The translations under genes were made by a program, and so were the position numbers. The notes below the pieces were generated by a model, which ran no database searches, had not been told where the DNA came from, and saw only the letters and a program-made list of their open reading frames with translations. 64,000 nucleotides of DNA from Cheilinus undulatus. Lineage: Eukaryota; Chordata; Actinopteri; Labriformes; Labridae. The stretch spans positions 6,546,207-6,610,206 of the forward strand of contig NC_054876.1 of assembly GCF_018320785.1 (NCBI RefSeq). Direction: 5' to 3'. How positions within the stretch are numbered: position 1 is the stretch's first letter; each line of letters begins with the position of its first letter. Of the stretch, positions 54,601 through 64,000 are shown piece by piece.

Positions 54601-56094
54601 CAATAATCTTTGGTGATACTTGGTTTTGTCAGTCTGGAGGAGCTGCAGCTGTATTTTTAATAAGCTTCTGCATGATGAAGAATGAATGACAGCAAACAAA
54701 CTGTACAGACATTTGAAGATTGTTGTCAGAGAGACTTGGAAACTTATTAAACTCTGTTTTTAAAGCCTCTGTGCTGTTCCTGAGAAATCAGACATAATCA
54801 TACTGCTGCCAGACTTCAGAGAGCAACAACAGCAGCTCTCCTGCTCCATGTTAATCTGTGTTTGTTGTGAAATAGTCTAAAAATGAATAGTTGTAGCCAA
54901 CAGTAGACTCAGTACAAACAAATAAGGCTCATTAGTTTCTATTAAAGAGCAGACACGTTTAATCCAAAGTCCCTCATGCTCACACTTTGTTAGTATTTAT
55001 GAAAGAATGGAGCTGGTTGTTTTGCAGAAGTCTTCTGCTGTGTGTCTGGCATTTAGCTACTCTCTGATGGTTAATGTTAGCAGTCTCAGTAACTTAGTTC
55101 AGATGAATCAAAATTATAGCATCCATTTTACAGAAACAACAGCAGACAGAGTGGGAGCTGTGGGACCTTCTGCTCTCTCATGTCTTTTCTTGATTTATGA
55201 AAATACTTCAACAGCCAACTGAAAGAGCTGCAGGATGACTAACACTACATTTGCGTTCAGTATTTTTGCTGCTTATCTACTAATAGCTGTTTTATAAGTT
55301 CAGACTAGGTCTGTGTGGAGAATGTTAACTCATTTTACTCTGGGAAGACGACCGAAGTGATGTAAACCAGACAAGAATAATAAATGTCTCGGCCAAGGCT
55401 TCTGCTTCTTTGTAGTGCATATTTGTGTCCCAACACATCTACAATCATTCTCCTTGTGTTAATGGTGTTAAAGTACAGAAAAGCATGAGGGCCAGCAGTG
55501 TAAGTAACAATAATGCTGTGCACTCAAAATGACGTCAAAATGACGATGAAATGTTTAGATTTCTAGAATAAACTTGATTTCAACAAAAAATCTGAAATTT
55601 TGAGATTAAAGTCAGATTTTCCGCCTTGAATCTATGAACTTCTGAAACTACACTTCAGATATCCTTTCTCTTAGCTCATAAACAGTGTGGTTGTCTAAGA
55701 GCAGCTGTTTGATACAGTTTAATAAGTTTGATTTTCCCTAACCTGACACACCAGATGGACTTTTTCATATCTCCATTGCACGGACATGTGTCACATTCTT
55801 CTGGGAAAAGAAGAAAGTGTTTGGGAAGGGAAAGATTTTTCAAAACAATTTCAGAGGGTGATTGGAGGAAAGTACATACATGTGCTTAAAGTTTGACATA
55901 AACATCCCTGTGACTGTGTTTCCTCTTGTCCCCAGCCGTTCATCCGGGAGCTGGTGGGGCGGCTGGAGGGAGTTCACAAAGAGGAGGAGCTGCAGAGCGA
56001 AGGCATCGAGCACCCGGTCATCTGCCAAAGCCACCACCGCCACGAGCCGTACCACTTCAACAACCCGACACACCACCAAATGCACCACAGCTGA
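36414..56094 (+). CDS. ppp1r14a: Protein phosphatase 1 regulatory inhibitor subunit 14A-like (CPI-17)
   Basis: Exons 36414-36614, 48019-48099, 50651-50683 and 55936-56094 give 157 aa (human CPI-17 has 147). It is a cytosolic inhibitor of PP1 in myosin light-chain phosphatase, switched on when PKC/ROCK phosphorylate Thr38. Here the Thr falls at residue 38 within RRHTRVTVKY (32-41), followed by KELQKRLDVEKWI and the conserved helices EADMPEELNID and ERIKELKELFQNC. The start MAAQR agrees with CPI-17. LDVEKWI argues for the 14A paralog over 14B/C. All introns are phase 0, and intron 1 is 11.4 kb. The ATG context (GAACATGG) is strong. Oddity: a His-rich C-terminus (9 His in the last 28 residues). 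Confidence 0.88.
36615..37655. other. ppp1r14a intron 1, first part: no element seen
   Basis: AT-rich intron sequence. Short open frames at 37156-37625 show no domain. Confidence 0.4.
37656..37930. repeat. GACTAAAACTA-type dispersed repeat
   Basis: Contains TGACTAAAACTAAAAATG and TTGACTAAAACTAGACTAAAC, the reverse complement of the TTTTAG-rich repeat family seen at 780-1905 and 28530-29015. Confidence 0.45.
37931..40920. other. ppp1r14a intron 1: no gene; repeat scraps
   Basis: 39380-39480 has GGTACTGGGCATCGGTACTG and GGTACCCATCCCTA, which look like a worn transposon end. 40080-40125 (AAATCCATCTGCTTTGCAGG) is an inverted left end of family R. The 127-codon minus-strand frame at 38443-38826 has no recognisable domain and is probably chance. 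Confidence 0.4.
40925..41225 (-). repeat. Dispersed LINE-like repeat, copy 1
   Basis: ATCCATCCATCCATTTTCTATACTGC opens the copy, followed by TGACTGGCCATCTGTCAATC and CACACCTACGGGCAATTTAG. It aligns throughout with 48195-48545. The (ATCC)n edge is best read as the 3' microsatellite tail of a minus-strand retroelement. Confidence 0.6.
41255..41605 (+). repeat. Tc1-like terminal fragment
   Basis: TACAGTGCATTCAAAAAGTATCCAGACC is a classic fish Tc1 terminal inverted repeat. The following sequence to about 41600 is non-coding, and the element is then cut by the hAT at 41611. Confidence 0.55.
41611..42206. mobile_element. hAT-type transposon with 8-bp duplication (same family as 34808)
   Basis: Ends are CAGTGGTTCTCAACC and TTGAGAACCACTG. 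The flanks ATTTAGAG (41603-41610) and ATTCAGAG (42207-42214) agree at 7 of 8. No transposase is present. It lies in opposite orientation to the 34808 copy; the two flank ppp1r14a exon 1. Confidence 0.85.
42982..43365. mobile_element. Probable small hAT-like element
   Basis: CAGTGGTTCTAAACTAGC at the left and CCAGTTAAGAACCATAG at the right form a worn inverted pair. No matching 8-bp flanks were found, so the boundaries are uncertain. Confidence 0.4.
43675..44174. mobile_element. hAT-like element with perfect palindromic 8-bp duplication
   Basis: CTAATTAG occurs at both 43667-43674 and 44175-44182. The element ends TAGGGGTGGGCATC and CTCCCTCCCTTA are imperfect inverted repeats. The interior has ACGATACGATACTTGG / GACGATACGATATATC inverted sub-terminal motifs and no transposase. 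It sits inside a further repeat (about 43510-45065) whose outer parts carry inverted TTCTTAAG-type words. Confidence 0.7.
44175..46734. other. ppp1r14a intron 1: no gene recognised
   Basis: 44510-44600 is an A/T simple region (ATAAATAAATATATATAAAT). 45000-45065 carries the inverted partner of 43514-43560 (GTTCTTAAG... / TTAAGAACAG). Otherwise nothing supported. Confidence 0.35.
46735..47362 (-). repeat. Element-like segment with acidic ORF start on the minus strand
   Basis: This block differs in composition from its surroundings and contains the 51-codon minus-strand frame at 47207-47362. No termini were found, and the outer limits are guesses. Confidence 0.3.
47207..47362 (-). pseudogene. 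51-codon acidic ORF fragment of a repeat-associated protein
   Basis: Reads MFDFDSCDDDVPFTVDTRGY then LYEPEHTEEELLQME and a Glu/Arg-rich helix before a stop. The YEPE.TEEEL pattern is, from memory, frequent at the start of teleost repeat-associated proteins that end in a P2X7-like zinc-binding domain. No such domain follows here. It could also be a small unknown gene. Confidence 0.3.
47363..48018. other. ppp1r14a intron 1, last part
   Basis: No element recognised. A 76-codon plus-strand open frame (47717-47947) has no known domain and no splice link to the gene. The polypyrimidine/branch region before exon 2 (GTGTTTACTCCAG) is ordinary. Confidence 0.4.
48019..48099 (+). CDS. ppp1r14a: ppp1r14a exon 2
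   Basis: 27 codons, EADMPEELNIDGLIDLPNDE then ERIKELK, ending AAG/GTAATA. It matches the second conserved block of CPI-17 (EADMPDEINID in human). Confidence 0.9.
48195..48545 (-). repeat. Dispersed LINE-like repeat, copy 2
   Basis: ATCCATCCACTTTCTATACC at the left edge, then CCTATCCCAGCTGTCATTGG, CCTGGACTGGCCACCAGTC and CACACCTACGGCCAATT. It is the same family as 40925-41225 but more complete, extending to GCTAACCCTGTGCTGCC. It accounts for most of the long minus-strand frame across this region. Confidence 0.65.
48546..50650. other. ppp1r14a intron 2: no further feature
   Basis: 48800-48840 (GATCAGAGGTCCTTAACTTTTTAGG) may be a worn hAT end. Nothing else is supported. Confidence 0.4.
50651..50683 (+). 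CDS. ppp1r14a: ppp1r14a exon 3 (33-bp microexon)
   Basis: Eleven codons, ELFQNCRRNTE, between TTTGCAG and GTAGGT. They align with the LLKSC segment of CPI-17. It is easy to miss by ORF length alone. Confidence 0.88.
50684..53244. other. ppp1r14a intron 3, first part: no feature seen
   Basis: AT-rich sequence without supported exons or element ends. Confidence 0.4.
53245..54345 (+). mobile_element. Tc1-like (family A) transposon with ~95-bp inverted repeats
   Basis: Left 53249-53345 and right 54245-54345 are inverted copies (shared AGATTTCTACAAAG, AAATAAGT.AGTG and ATAAATACT words). The interior runs collinear with 6950-7505 and 9178-9660, which proves those two blocks were once one element. 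Confidence 0.8.
53500..54140 (+). pseudogene. Tc1-like transposase relic
   Basis: Broken frames. 53714-53995 includes RFIFQEDSDPKQTEKAT, the second catalytic Asp region. Further on, a frame with SPDLSPIENLW-type residues is encoded near 54030-54070. The N-terminal DNA-binding region is deleted between about 53510 and 53520. Confidence 0.7.
54346..55935. other. ppp1r14a intron 3, last part
   Basis: 55741-55860 contains AACCTGACACACCAGATGG and a worn family-R right end. A perfect TGACGTCA (CRE) lies at 55530-55537, followed by another TGACG. No exon besides exon 4 is visible. Confidence 0.4.
55936..56094 (+). CDS. ppp1r14a: ppp1r14a exon 4 (C-terminus, His-rich)
   Basis: 52 codons from PFIRELVGRLEGVHKEEELQ to a stop. 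The first half is the last helix of the PHIN domain. The second half is a His-rich extension with nine His. Acceptor TTGTCCCCAG. Confidence 0.88.
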   Translation, partial: PFIRELVGRLEGVHKEEELQSEGIEHPVICQSHHRHEPYHFNNPTHHQMHHS

Positions 56095-57206
56095 GGACAG
56101 ACCCTCTGACTGCCCCCCTACACCACACATCACTACACTCAGCCTTCACTCCTACACTGACCATGGAAGGAAAAACAGAATAGTTCAAGATGATAACGTC
56201 TCTATTACCATGTCTGTACATAAATTTTAATCTACTAGTAGACGGTGAGTTTGATATCTCAGCATGAAGGTTAGAAAAACACTTTAATCAGCTAGCAGGG
56301 CTGAGTTACAGGAAGAGAACACATCCACCAACACTTCTAGATCTCTGCTCAGACGACACAAATCAACCTTTATCTCGTCTTCCTTGCAGAATTGCGACGA
56401 CGTCAGGATGACTGGAATGTGTTTGTGTTGGTTAAACACAAACACATGATTTGTACCTCTAGATAAAGCAGTCATCAAATATCACCCGAGGTTCCTCAGA
56501 TCCTACATAGTTTTCTCTCCTTTTCCTGGATCAGCCAGGTCAGGACGGATAGGCTCATATTTATTCATTAAAGAAAAAATAGATGTATAATTGTCCAAAA
56601 GATCTGAATTATTCAGCATCAAAGCATGTCTCTCTGTTTGCTAGAGTGGAAAAATGCATCACAGCCCTGCTAGAACTAGAAAGCTCAATATATGCTTCTG
56701 TGTCGGGTCCATGTAACCACGACACCCATGCAGAGGCCTAAACATGTACTGTAGCTTACGTGTACCTTCTCAAACGCCATCAGAATGGTGCAGATGTGAG
56801 CCCTGTGATTGATCCTCTAGATAGCATATATCACTCCAAGTCTTCAGGCATGCTATATGTGCTCCAGACAGCGATAAATCTATTCAAATCGACCTGCTGA
56901 CATCCACAAATATTACACATGCATTTCTTCATCCGAGTCCTCTGCCTCAGCTGATCCAGGATCCGTACTTTCCTCCTAGGTCTCCTCTCTTTTCTTCTTT
57001 GCTATAATTGCAGTATAATCAACTGCTCTTCAGTATTTCTCAGCTTTATTTTCACTTTCACTTGCCTTTATTTTCTGTACACAAGCAAGAAAGAAATGTG
57101 GTGGCGGGGCGGGGATCTGGCATAGAAATTGTAGTGCTTCGTTGCATTTGGGCAGAGTATTGCAGAGCAGTGAAGCCACACCAGTACTGCTCAGGATGGT
57201 TTAGGT
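56095..57206 (+). other. Probable ppp1r14a 3' UTR and spacer
   Basis: An ATTAAA at 56567-56572 is a possible polyadenylation signal. No stronger AATAAA is seen before the hAT at 57207. No other gene is visible. Confidence 0.35.
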
Positions 57207-57821
57207 CAGTGGTTCCCAACTAGAGGGGCGCCAAAGATCTCAGGGGTAGTGCGGCACCCTGTCTGCGCTGATGTTTTCAAAATTAGATATGCATATATTT
57301 ACTATATCCTGATAAACAAAATGTACAACTGTGTATTGAAGCCACGCTGAAAAATAAAAAACTAAGAGGATCTGTTAAATTTTGAGAAAAAAGGTCAACA
57401 TTTTTGAAATGATAAAGTCTTGCATTTACTAGAAACCAATCTCACAATTTTGAAGTTAAAAAGTTGAAAATTTGTGAGAAAAAAACTTGAAATTCCCTTG
57501 CTGAAAAAGTTGTAATTCAACAACAAAAAAATTTAAAAATCAAGTTTTTATTTGCAAAAAGTTACAACCATTTAAAATCAAATTTACAAGAAACTGAACT
57601 GAAAACAGTGGTTCAATCTTTGGCTTTATAATCTCAAAAACTCTAAGTTTTCGTTTATTTTTTACTTTCAAAATAGATCTTATATGAAGGCCTATTATGT
57701 TGGGATTTCTCCAATAAAAACTATAAAACTGATGTTTTATTTATTCAGGTGGGTCGTGGGAAGCCTTGGCTTTTTTTAATATATCAGTGAGGACCCTAGG
57801 AAAAAAGGTTGGGAACCACTG
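57207..57821. mobile_element. hAT-type transposon
   Basis: Ends are CAGTGGTTCCCAACTAGAGG and AAGGTTGGGAACCACTG. The flanks GTTTAGGT and GTGTACGC agree at 5 of 8, as expected for an old duplication. The interior is A-rich and non-coding. The ends differ from the 34808/41611 family (CCCAAC rather than CTCAAC). Confidence 0.7.
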
Positions 57822-59557
57822 GTGTACGCCACAGTGGCATAGATTAGACACAAAGTTGTAGAGCTCAACAGTATGTGCCAACTTTTTTGATAGCTCTGAC
57901 TCCAGAAGTTAATTCCCCATTCAGTCCCTTCATTAATATTTCTGTAAATCAATGTTTTAATCCCAGAACCAAGACAACCAGCTACCTTTCTTCTTGTGAC
58001 TTTAAAATGTTTGATTTGGTGCAAAACCAGCATTTAAGAAAGGCAAAGGTTTAAGGTTATGTGATTTTTTCCATGGATGGATGAACTAACAATCCACTCA
58101 TAGCTTTCATGTGACGACTCACAACCATGGAAGCACCCACTGGTGGGCAAGACAGCTGGGATGAGGATCTTTGATGATTATGGTCTTGGCTGCCACCAGT
58201 TTAACCAGTTTTATTTTTTTATTACGTTTGAATGAGAGAAATTTGTTGTTTAACTAGATACACTGACCAAATAGGAGAAAAGCCGTGGTTTTACTTCTAC
58301 AGAACTCACAGCACAGTAGCACCAACCAGAAACTTCTAATCCTGACAACAAATATTGTGTTAACTTGATCAAAATATGACTTTTAACTTTAAACTACCAG
58401 AACACTGACTGACAGCTGACAGTGATCGTGATACGATCATTAAATAAATTATGTAAGCTAGCAAGTGTTAGCCAAAGGTGAAAAAAGTACACGACTGTTG
58501 TGCTGTAGTAAAAGTACTGGTCTATGAATCTACTCAAGTAAAAAGTACTTAATTTGCACTCAGTACTTTGAGTACTGAGTTCTGAGTAGTACTGAGAAGT
58601 TGTACAATAAATTGTAATCTTTCCTCAATGGCAAGAACAACATGAGAATAGATCCCCACCCAGGCTGAGCTCTAACTCAGTGGATAACTTCATGCATTTG
58701 GCAGCTGCAGGTGTTGCTGTGACTCTCTAGGTTTGTGGTGCCTGTAGTGTTTTTTTACTTTTTTTTTAATAAAAAGGTTGATGTATTACAAACTTGTGTC
58801 TTCTACAGGAGCATATACTTCTTTTCACACTCAGGTCGCTAGCTAATAGTGGTGGGTAGTTAACTGGTACAGATTTTTGCGACACTATCGTCACTCGTGT
58901 TGTGTTGTTGTGCACGCAGGACTTCAATGTAAACGTAAAGCGACAGACAACAGCTCAGTCTGAGTTCTGTCATAATAAGCAGTCGCTCCAACACTAAAGA
59001 GCCAAACATCACCTGCTTGTATCCGTGTGATTAATGTGAAGCACAGTGATAAGGTGAGGTGTGTTCTCACCTCCCGAAGTCTGCTGTTTGTAATGACAGT
59101 AACATGAAATGAGTGTTTGCTTTGCACAGTGTCTCCGTCAGCCTGTCTGGGACCTGTCTGTCTGTACAATATGAGCTGGGCTCATGTCAGTTTGCCTTTA
59201 GCACAGCACTGCAGCTATTCATATTACAACATTTTAAACAACTATTAAAGGTGTGTTTAAAGTGATGATTTGTTGTTAAAAGTCCATTATGATTCAAAGA
59301 GGCAGGCTGTGGCAATATTAAAGGTCAGTGAAGCAACTCTAGACTTGAGTAGTGTAAACCTGTTGGCATCACTGCTAAAGCTAAGCTAAATCAATGATAA
59401 ATATTGACAAATCCTTCACAATAAAAGTCTGTTTTTATTGTTTTCCCTGAGTGCTTTCATTGGGAATGCCCACATCAGGAAATGTGGGGATTTCAGTAGC
59501 AGCACTTCAGCAAAGAGGAATGATCTTAAAACTACAGGTCCAGTTATAAAGGAACAA
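57822..59557. other. No gene recognised
   Basis: 58510-58600 is a repeat-like patch of AAAAGTAC/AGTACT words, common in fish genomes. No exon can be supported. Confidence 0.4.
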
Positions 59558-60122
59558 GCCCCATTTATATGACAACGTTTTGCTTTGTTTTCCGTTTTCG
59601 TTTCCAAAGAGTTCAGACAAGACTGCGGGAAACACCAAAAACAATGTAGTATACATGCCAGGCCAGTAGATGGCGGTGTGATTTTTGTGCCTGCACCAGA
59701 TTCGACGGCGTATGGGTCGAGTCAGAATCTGGTACAGGCACGAAATACGTCTTCGCTGATCCAAGTGATGGTGATCAACACTTTGTTGAAGTACAGTTAA
59801 ATTCAGAAGAGTGAGGAGCACGAACAGTAAACTGGTGTCTGCCATCTTAGTTTTGGGCTTCCCATCCGCGCATGTGTTATAAGCCTACTCACACATGGAT
59901 ATTTACTGCGGCCGCAGTGCGCATGTTCGCTTTCAGAAAGTGTCGTTTTTCCTGTTTACACGGAGATGGAAATGGGGCGTGTTTTGAAAAACTTCTGCTC
60001 TGGAGCCCATTTCCAAAAAGTTCAGTTTTCAGGCACCAAAACGCCGTTGTCGTGTAAACGGACAGCCAAAACGCTACAAAACTTTTGCGTTTTCACTCAA
60101 AACGTTGTCGTGTAAATGGGGC
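59558..60122. mobile_element. Non-autonomous TIR element
   Basis: The left end GCCCCATTTATATGACAACG is the inverse of the right end CGTTGTCGTGTAAATGGGGC. Sub-terminal CGTTTTCG/GCGTTTTCAC words are also inverted. The 565-bp interior has no transposase. The target duplication is unclear. Confidence 0.75.
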
Positions 60123-61114
60123 AAAAGACTATTTTTTTCTTGACTTTAGTATGTGAATACTCATTTGTTTTTGGAGAAGAATGTGGGTTGGAACACCTGA
60201 ATTATCACTTTTATTTTTTTTATACCATGACTTAATACCGGTTTCACAAATGGAAAAAAAATTCCTGCTGTAATATTTCCGTCATATCGCCCAGGACTTC
60301 TTGCTACCGTTATGGCTAATAGTCAAATCTGCTATGGAGAAAATGAATGGGGATTTTATTACCAGAAGCACACTGTTGAGCTCTTTCAACTAGAATAATC
60401 CAACCGTTCATGTGGACAACAGCTCTGAAACATTTTAAGGCACTAGCTGAAGTGTCTGCTGAAAGCAGATGAGGACCGGATCAACAGAACAATGAATCTA
60501 CAGCTCTTTGCTGTAAATAAAGTCTTGGTTTTAATTCAATACCATGAGTTCAACACTGAGCTGTAGTGAGACAGAGATACAGAAGAGTTCACCTTCCACT
60601 GATCACATTTAGCTACACCACTTTTATAACACGGCTAGAATGAAGGCACATTTATTAAACATGTTTAACTGCTGTGGTCTTATATATTATTTATTGTCAT
60701 GGTTGATGGGATTAATCCAGTTTAGCAGAATCATTACACTGAAGCTGTTGCATTTAAACACCGTAGGGCTTTAAAACATTTCACTGTCATTATGATTTGT
60801 GATGTGTTGTTACGACAGCTATTGTTTTTTTTCAGTAGGTTCACTTACTGCAAAGAGATGAAAGTCCTTTTTTTTTGCATAAATTGCTAATAAAGCATTT
60901 ATTTCACTCTATGTGCATATGATTTATTTATCATTCATGGTGAGGCATGTAATGTGCTTTCATGGTCAGAAAGAGTCACAAATATGTGGATTATTCCTGT
61001 AAAACTTCCAATCAGTAATTTTAGATCAATCCAGACTACATGTCTCCTTTGATTTAAGCCAGAATACTTCACATACCTATCTGGTGACATTATTTGGAGC
61101 TGAGTCAAGCCCAG
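60123..61114. other. No feature seen
   Basis: AT-rich spacer with no supported exon or element. Confidence 0.4.
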
Positions 61115-62821
61115 AGGCCTGTGCGACGAAGCTGGATTAATAAGTCTGGAATATCTCTCCGCTAGCTGGATTGATTTATCAAGACATTCGCAATCCAGAT
61201 CAGCTGTACGACGAAGCTGGCTATCAACTCTCTAACTGCAGCCAGGGTTTTCCAAGATGGATCAGTGCGCGCTCACATAAAAGGGGCGGGGTTTGCAGCG
61301 TCTGACCAATCGTAAACATGGAGAAACCCTGCAGAGCAGCGTCTTTCTCAATGGAGGAACAGACAATCATTCTTAGAAAATATGAGGAATTTAAATCAGT
61401 GATCCAGGCCAGAAGCAACACTGTCGCCGCAGCAAAAGCCAGGAATGAATGCTGGCAGAAAATTAGTGACTCTGTTAATGTGTAAATTTATCAGACTATA
61501 CAAAATTAATTTATGGGACAATATAAACTGACAGCACTCTGATCACTCAGTTTCACTTAATTACGGCACAGATGTTTGGGGCAGAGCTTCCTCAGTGAAT
61601 TTTGTGTTGTCATATTAATTCCTGACCGTGACGGCACGAGTAGTTGTGCATTTCATTAATCCATGTTTCTGCAGTAAAGGTCTTTACACACTGGGTCCTG
61701 ATTTTCCGATGCGTTTTTTTCGGATTAATCTGAAAAAACGTCACGCACTCTGACCTTGCACACTGGGTCTGATACGTTTTTATTTGTCTTCACTGTGAAA
61801 ATTCGTAAAAGGTGGTTAATAGTTTGGTACTGCGAGCCTGTGTCTCTGTCACTCCTTTAAAATCCTGCTGGATCCATCCTGACACAGAGCTTCATTCAGC
61901 GCCCATTCATGCGTCAGAGCGCTGAGACAAGTTGGAGAGATGGAGGGCAACTTTTTAATCCAGTCTCTGAGTAGGCTACAAATGTAGCCTGTGTCTTTAT
62001 CTGTTATATTTCCATAGCTGATATCCACATGACACACCTGCAAACTACGGTGTTTTAAGGGAGGTTTCAGGGGAGGGAGAGAGGGAGGAGTTGGACGGGG
62101 GTGAGTGAGCGAGAGAGAAAGCAACAGGCGCTGATCTGAATCAACTATCATCCATCTATCAGTTACATTTCCATGATTTATATCCACATAATGAGCAAAC
62201 TTTGGTGTTTAAAGTGAGGATTTAGGGTGAGAGAGAGGGAGGAGGGGTCCGGTGAGGGTGAGCAAGCGAGGAGGAAGCAGTGGACACTGTTTTGAATCAT
62301 CGCTCACCCATTTAATGACTTGGACTGATGCGAAATTTCGCATAAAATTGAGCCTGTTCCAAAAAAAATGAGGAATGAAAATTTCAGCGTGACCATTATT
62401 ATTAACCCCGTTATTTCAGATGAACCCTAGTGGAGCTAAAAGGACTTGGGAACAAGTGAAGATCAGATATAAAAACATTCATCAAAGCGGTGTGGGACAG
62501 GGCTTTATTTTCTCCACACTGTCTCTGTTGGATGGATGAAATCACCGGAACTATCTCTCATCTATCCCTAAATACTCTTCTCTTCTTCTGTGCACCAACC
62601 AGGATCTTCTAAGAATGGGCAGGCCATTTTCCAAGAGAGCTGATTGGTCAGGAGGCGGGGCTTTTATTCTCGCTGATCTCGTATCAGGAACAGCGGTTCA
62701 GCATAAGTTACCATGGTGATTTATTCCGGTAAGAAGTGAGCCAGCTTCGTCGTACGGAAAATCCAGGGTTAATCCTGAAGTTATGTGGATAAGAGAAAAT
62801 CCAGCTTCGTCTTACAGGCCT
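61115..62821 (+). mobile_element. Harbinger-type transposon with Myb/SANT-like gene relic
   Basis: Termini AGGCCTGTGCGACGAAGCTG and CAGCTTCGTCTTACAGGCCT are inverted repeats of about 25 bp. CAG flanks both sides (61112-61114 and 62822-62824), a 3-bp duplication as expected for PIF/Harbinger. The GACGAAGCTGG motif recurs internally near 61210 and, inverted, near 62740. Only the DNA-binding-protein gene is left; the transposase is missing. Confidence 0.75.
61318..62533 (+). pseudogene. Myb/SANT-like DNA-binding protein relic (two exons)
   Basis: Exon 1 at 61318-61485 reads MEKPCRAASFSMEEQTIIL, then KYEEFKSVIQARSNTVAAA and CWQKISDSVN. Exon 2 from 62420, after TTATTTCAG, reads MNPSGAKRTWEQVKIRYKNI. 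Together they match the Myb/SANT-like domain carried by Harbinger elements, where it helps recruit the transposase to DNA. After KNI the frame degenerates (HQSGVG...) and stops near 62533, so the C-terminal part is deleted. Splicing is inferred from the residue continuity. Confidence 0.65.
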
Positions 62822-62824
62822 CAG

Positions 62825-64000
62825 GAGTGCTCTAATACCACAAACCAAAACAAACACTTAACTTACCAATAAAATCCTTCTGGTGGGTTCAGACCACTGC
62901 AGATTGTGTTAAATCACAGATAAGAAAACTTAGGTGAATGTATGGATTCATTCAGGAGCACTTTTTGTCACATATTTAACCATTTTATTGCAACATTGAT
63001 GTACAGTTTTACTAGGCAGAGAAGGCTCTGCTCTAAAGATGCTCCCTGGATTAGTCAAGCAGCATACTTTGACTTTCCAGGGAGCTGGCTAGAAACCCCC
63101 ACATGGATGGAAACATTTATGACAATGTGTACTGAATGCAATGAAATTAATCTGTAGCTTTAATCTGAGTATGAGTGTGCAACAGGCCTTATGTTGTAAA
63201 GGATGAGGCTGGGGTGGAGGAGGTTAAGCTGCAGCAGCAGCGTGCTTTATCAGTATTAATGCAGGCAGGGATTAGTGAGAAGTACATCATATTTAAATAT
63301 ACCGCTGTGTTGAGTGAAAGAGTTGTGATTGGCTGTGGGAGCTGTGAGGCGATAATTAAGATCAGCTGCCATCAGCTGATCACCGCTGGGCCTATGACTA
63401 CTGTGAACTAAAGCACTAAAAACAGTGTAAGTGGGTTATAAGAGTAAATTTCCTCCTAATAACAGTGGGGAATGAGGCCCATCAAGACTTGGATAATCAG
63501 AAGTTTTCTACTTATCAAGTCTGTTGAACCTAAACTGAGTCTGAGCACTTGGGAGCATTGTTATCTAACGATCTAACCAGGATGGCATCAGCAACCAGGC
63601 ACCATTAGAAATCAGAGAGTCCGGATACTTCCTCAACGTTTCATAAGACCTTCCCTCTTACTGCAAAGTGTTCTTTCCCCAACTCATCATACATTTACAG
63701 ACAATGTTAGATTTGCAGCTTTGGGGCATTTAAAGATGACAGATCGGAGCAAAACCACCCAGATCTTAATCTGTTGGCCCTGTACTCAGAGAAGCTGCTG
63801 TGACAGGTTGTAGGAGGTCATACCTGCTTAGTAACAGTGTCGATACAGTGTTAAATGAGAAGGCATGCAGGAATGCAGCTCAGCTACTGATAGAGACAGT
63901 TTGGTCAACAGGTTTGTCTACATGACATCAGAGGGTGGAGCCGACGGAGGGATTTACTGAAGTCCAATGACTGATTTAAAGACATCAGAGAGACGGCTAA
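62825..64000. other. No gene recognised
   Basis: Two short plus-strand frames (62942-63157 and 63175-63411) lack domains and splice context. No repeat boundary identified. Confidence 0.4.

Overview
This window looks like nuclear DNA of a ray-finned (teleost, probably percomorph-like) fish. It is AT-rich, with intron-split vertebrate genes and dense transposon remnants of typical teleost types: Tc1/mariner, hAT, Harbinger, L2/RTE-type LINEs and microsatellites. Two protein-coding genes can be read with confidence, both on the + strand. The first (21385-27248, 7 coding exons, 633 aa) is a Delta-family Notch ligand that I call deltaC (dlc). The second (36414-56094, 4 coding exons, 157 aa) is a CPI-17/PPP1R14-family inhibitor of protein phosphatase 1, closest to ppp1r14a. 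All exon junctions in both genes use GT/AG and keep the frame.

Layout. 1-21150 is a gene-poor upstream region. It holds a 1.15-kb TIR element (4147-5293), a three-layer nest of elements (about 6950-9660), a CCAAT/TATA promoter-like and exon-like island (10010-10300), two Tc1 transposase relics (11250-12535 and 13920-15190), a self-nested copy of a short repeat family (16715-17770), GC-richer candidate conserved non-coding segments (18100-18960) and a Tc1 relic carrying a minisatellite (19288-20850). The dlc promoter with a TATA-like box is at 21157, and its 3' UTR ends near 28025. 28105-36200 is a transposon-rich spacer containing a Tc1 relic, an L2-like LINE that carries a fragment of 18S rRNA, and a hAT element with recognisable target-site duplications. 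ppp1r14a starts right after a ~105-bp (CT)n tract. Its first intron (11.4 kb) is packed with hAT, LINE and Tc1 pieces. From 56095 to the end I see no gene, only a hAT element (57207-57821), a TIR element (59558-60122) and a Harbinger-type element with a Myb/SANT-like two-exon ORF relic (61115-62821).

The two genes do not form a pathway unit. Delta ligands act at the cell surface in Notch signalling (somite clock, neurogenesis, vessels), and CPI-17 acts in the cytosol on myosin phosphatase. Their linkage resembles the placement of DLL3 and PPP1R14A on the same human chromosome band, which may bear on the ancestry of deltaC. The most interesting leads are a cluster of identical GTGCGTAAA 9-mers around the dlc start, candidate enhancers upstream of and inside dlc, the short dlc tail without the usual C-terminal ATEV, a short-repeat family with a conserved coding-like core, and the 18S rRNA piece inside a LINE.
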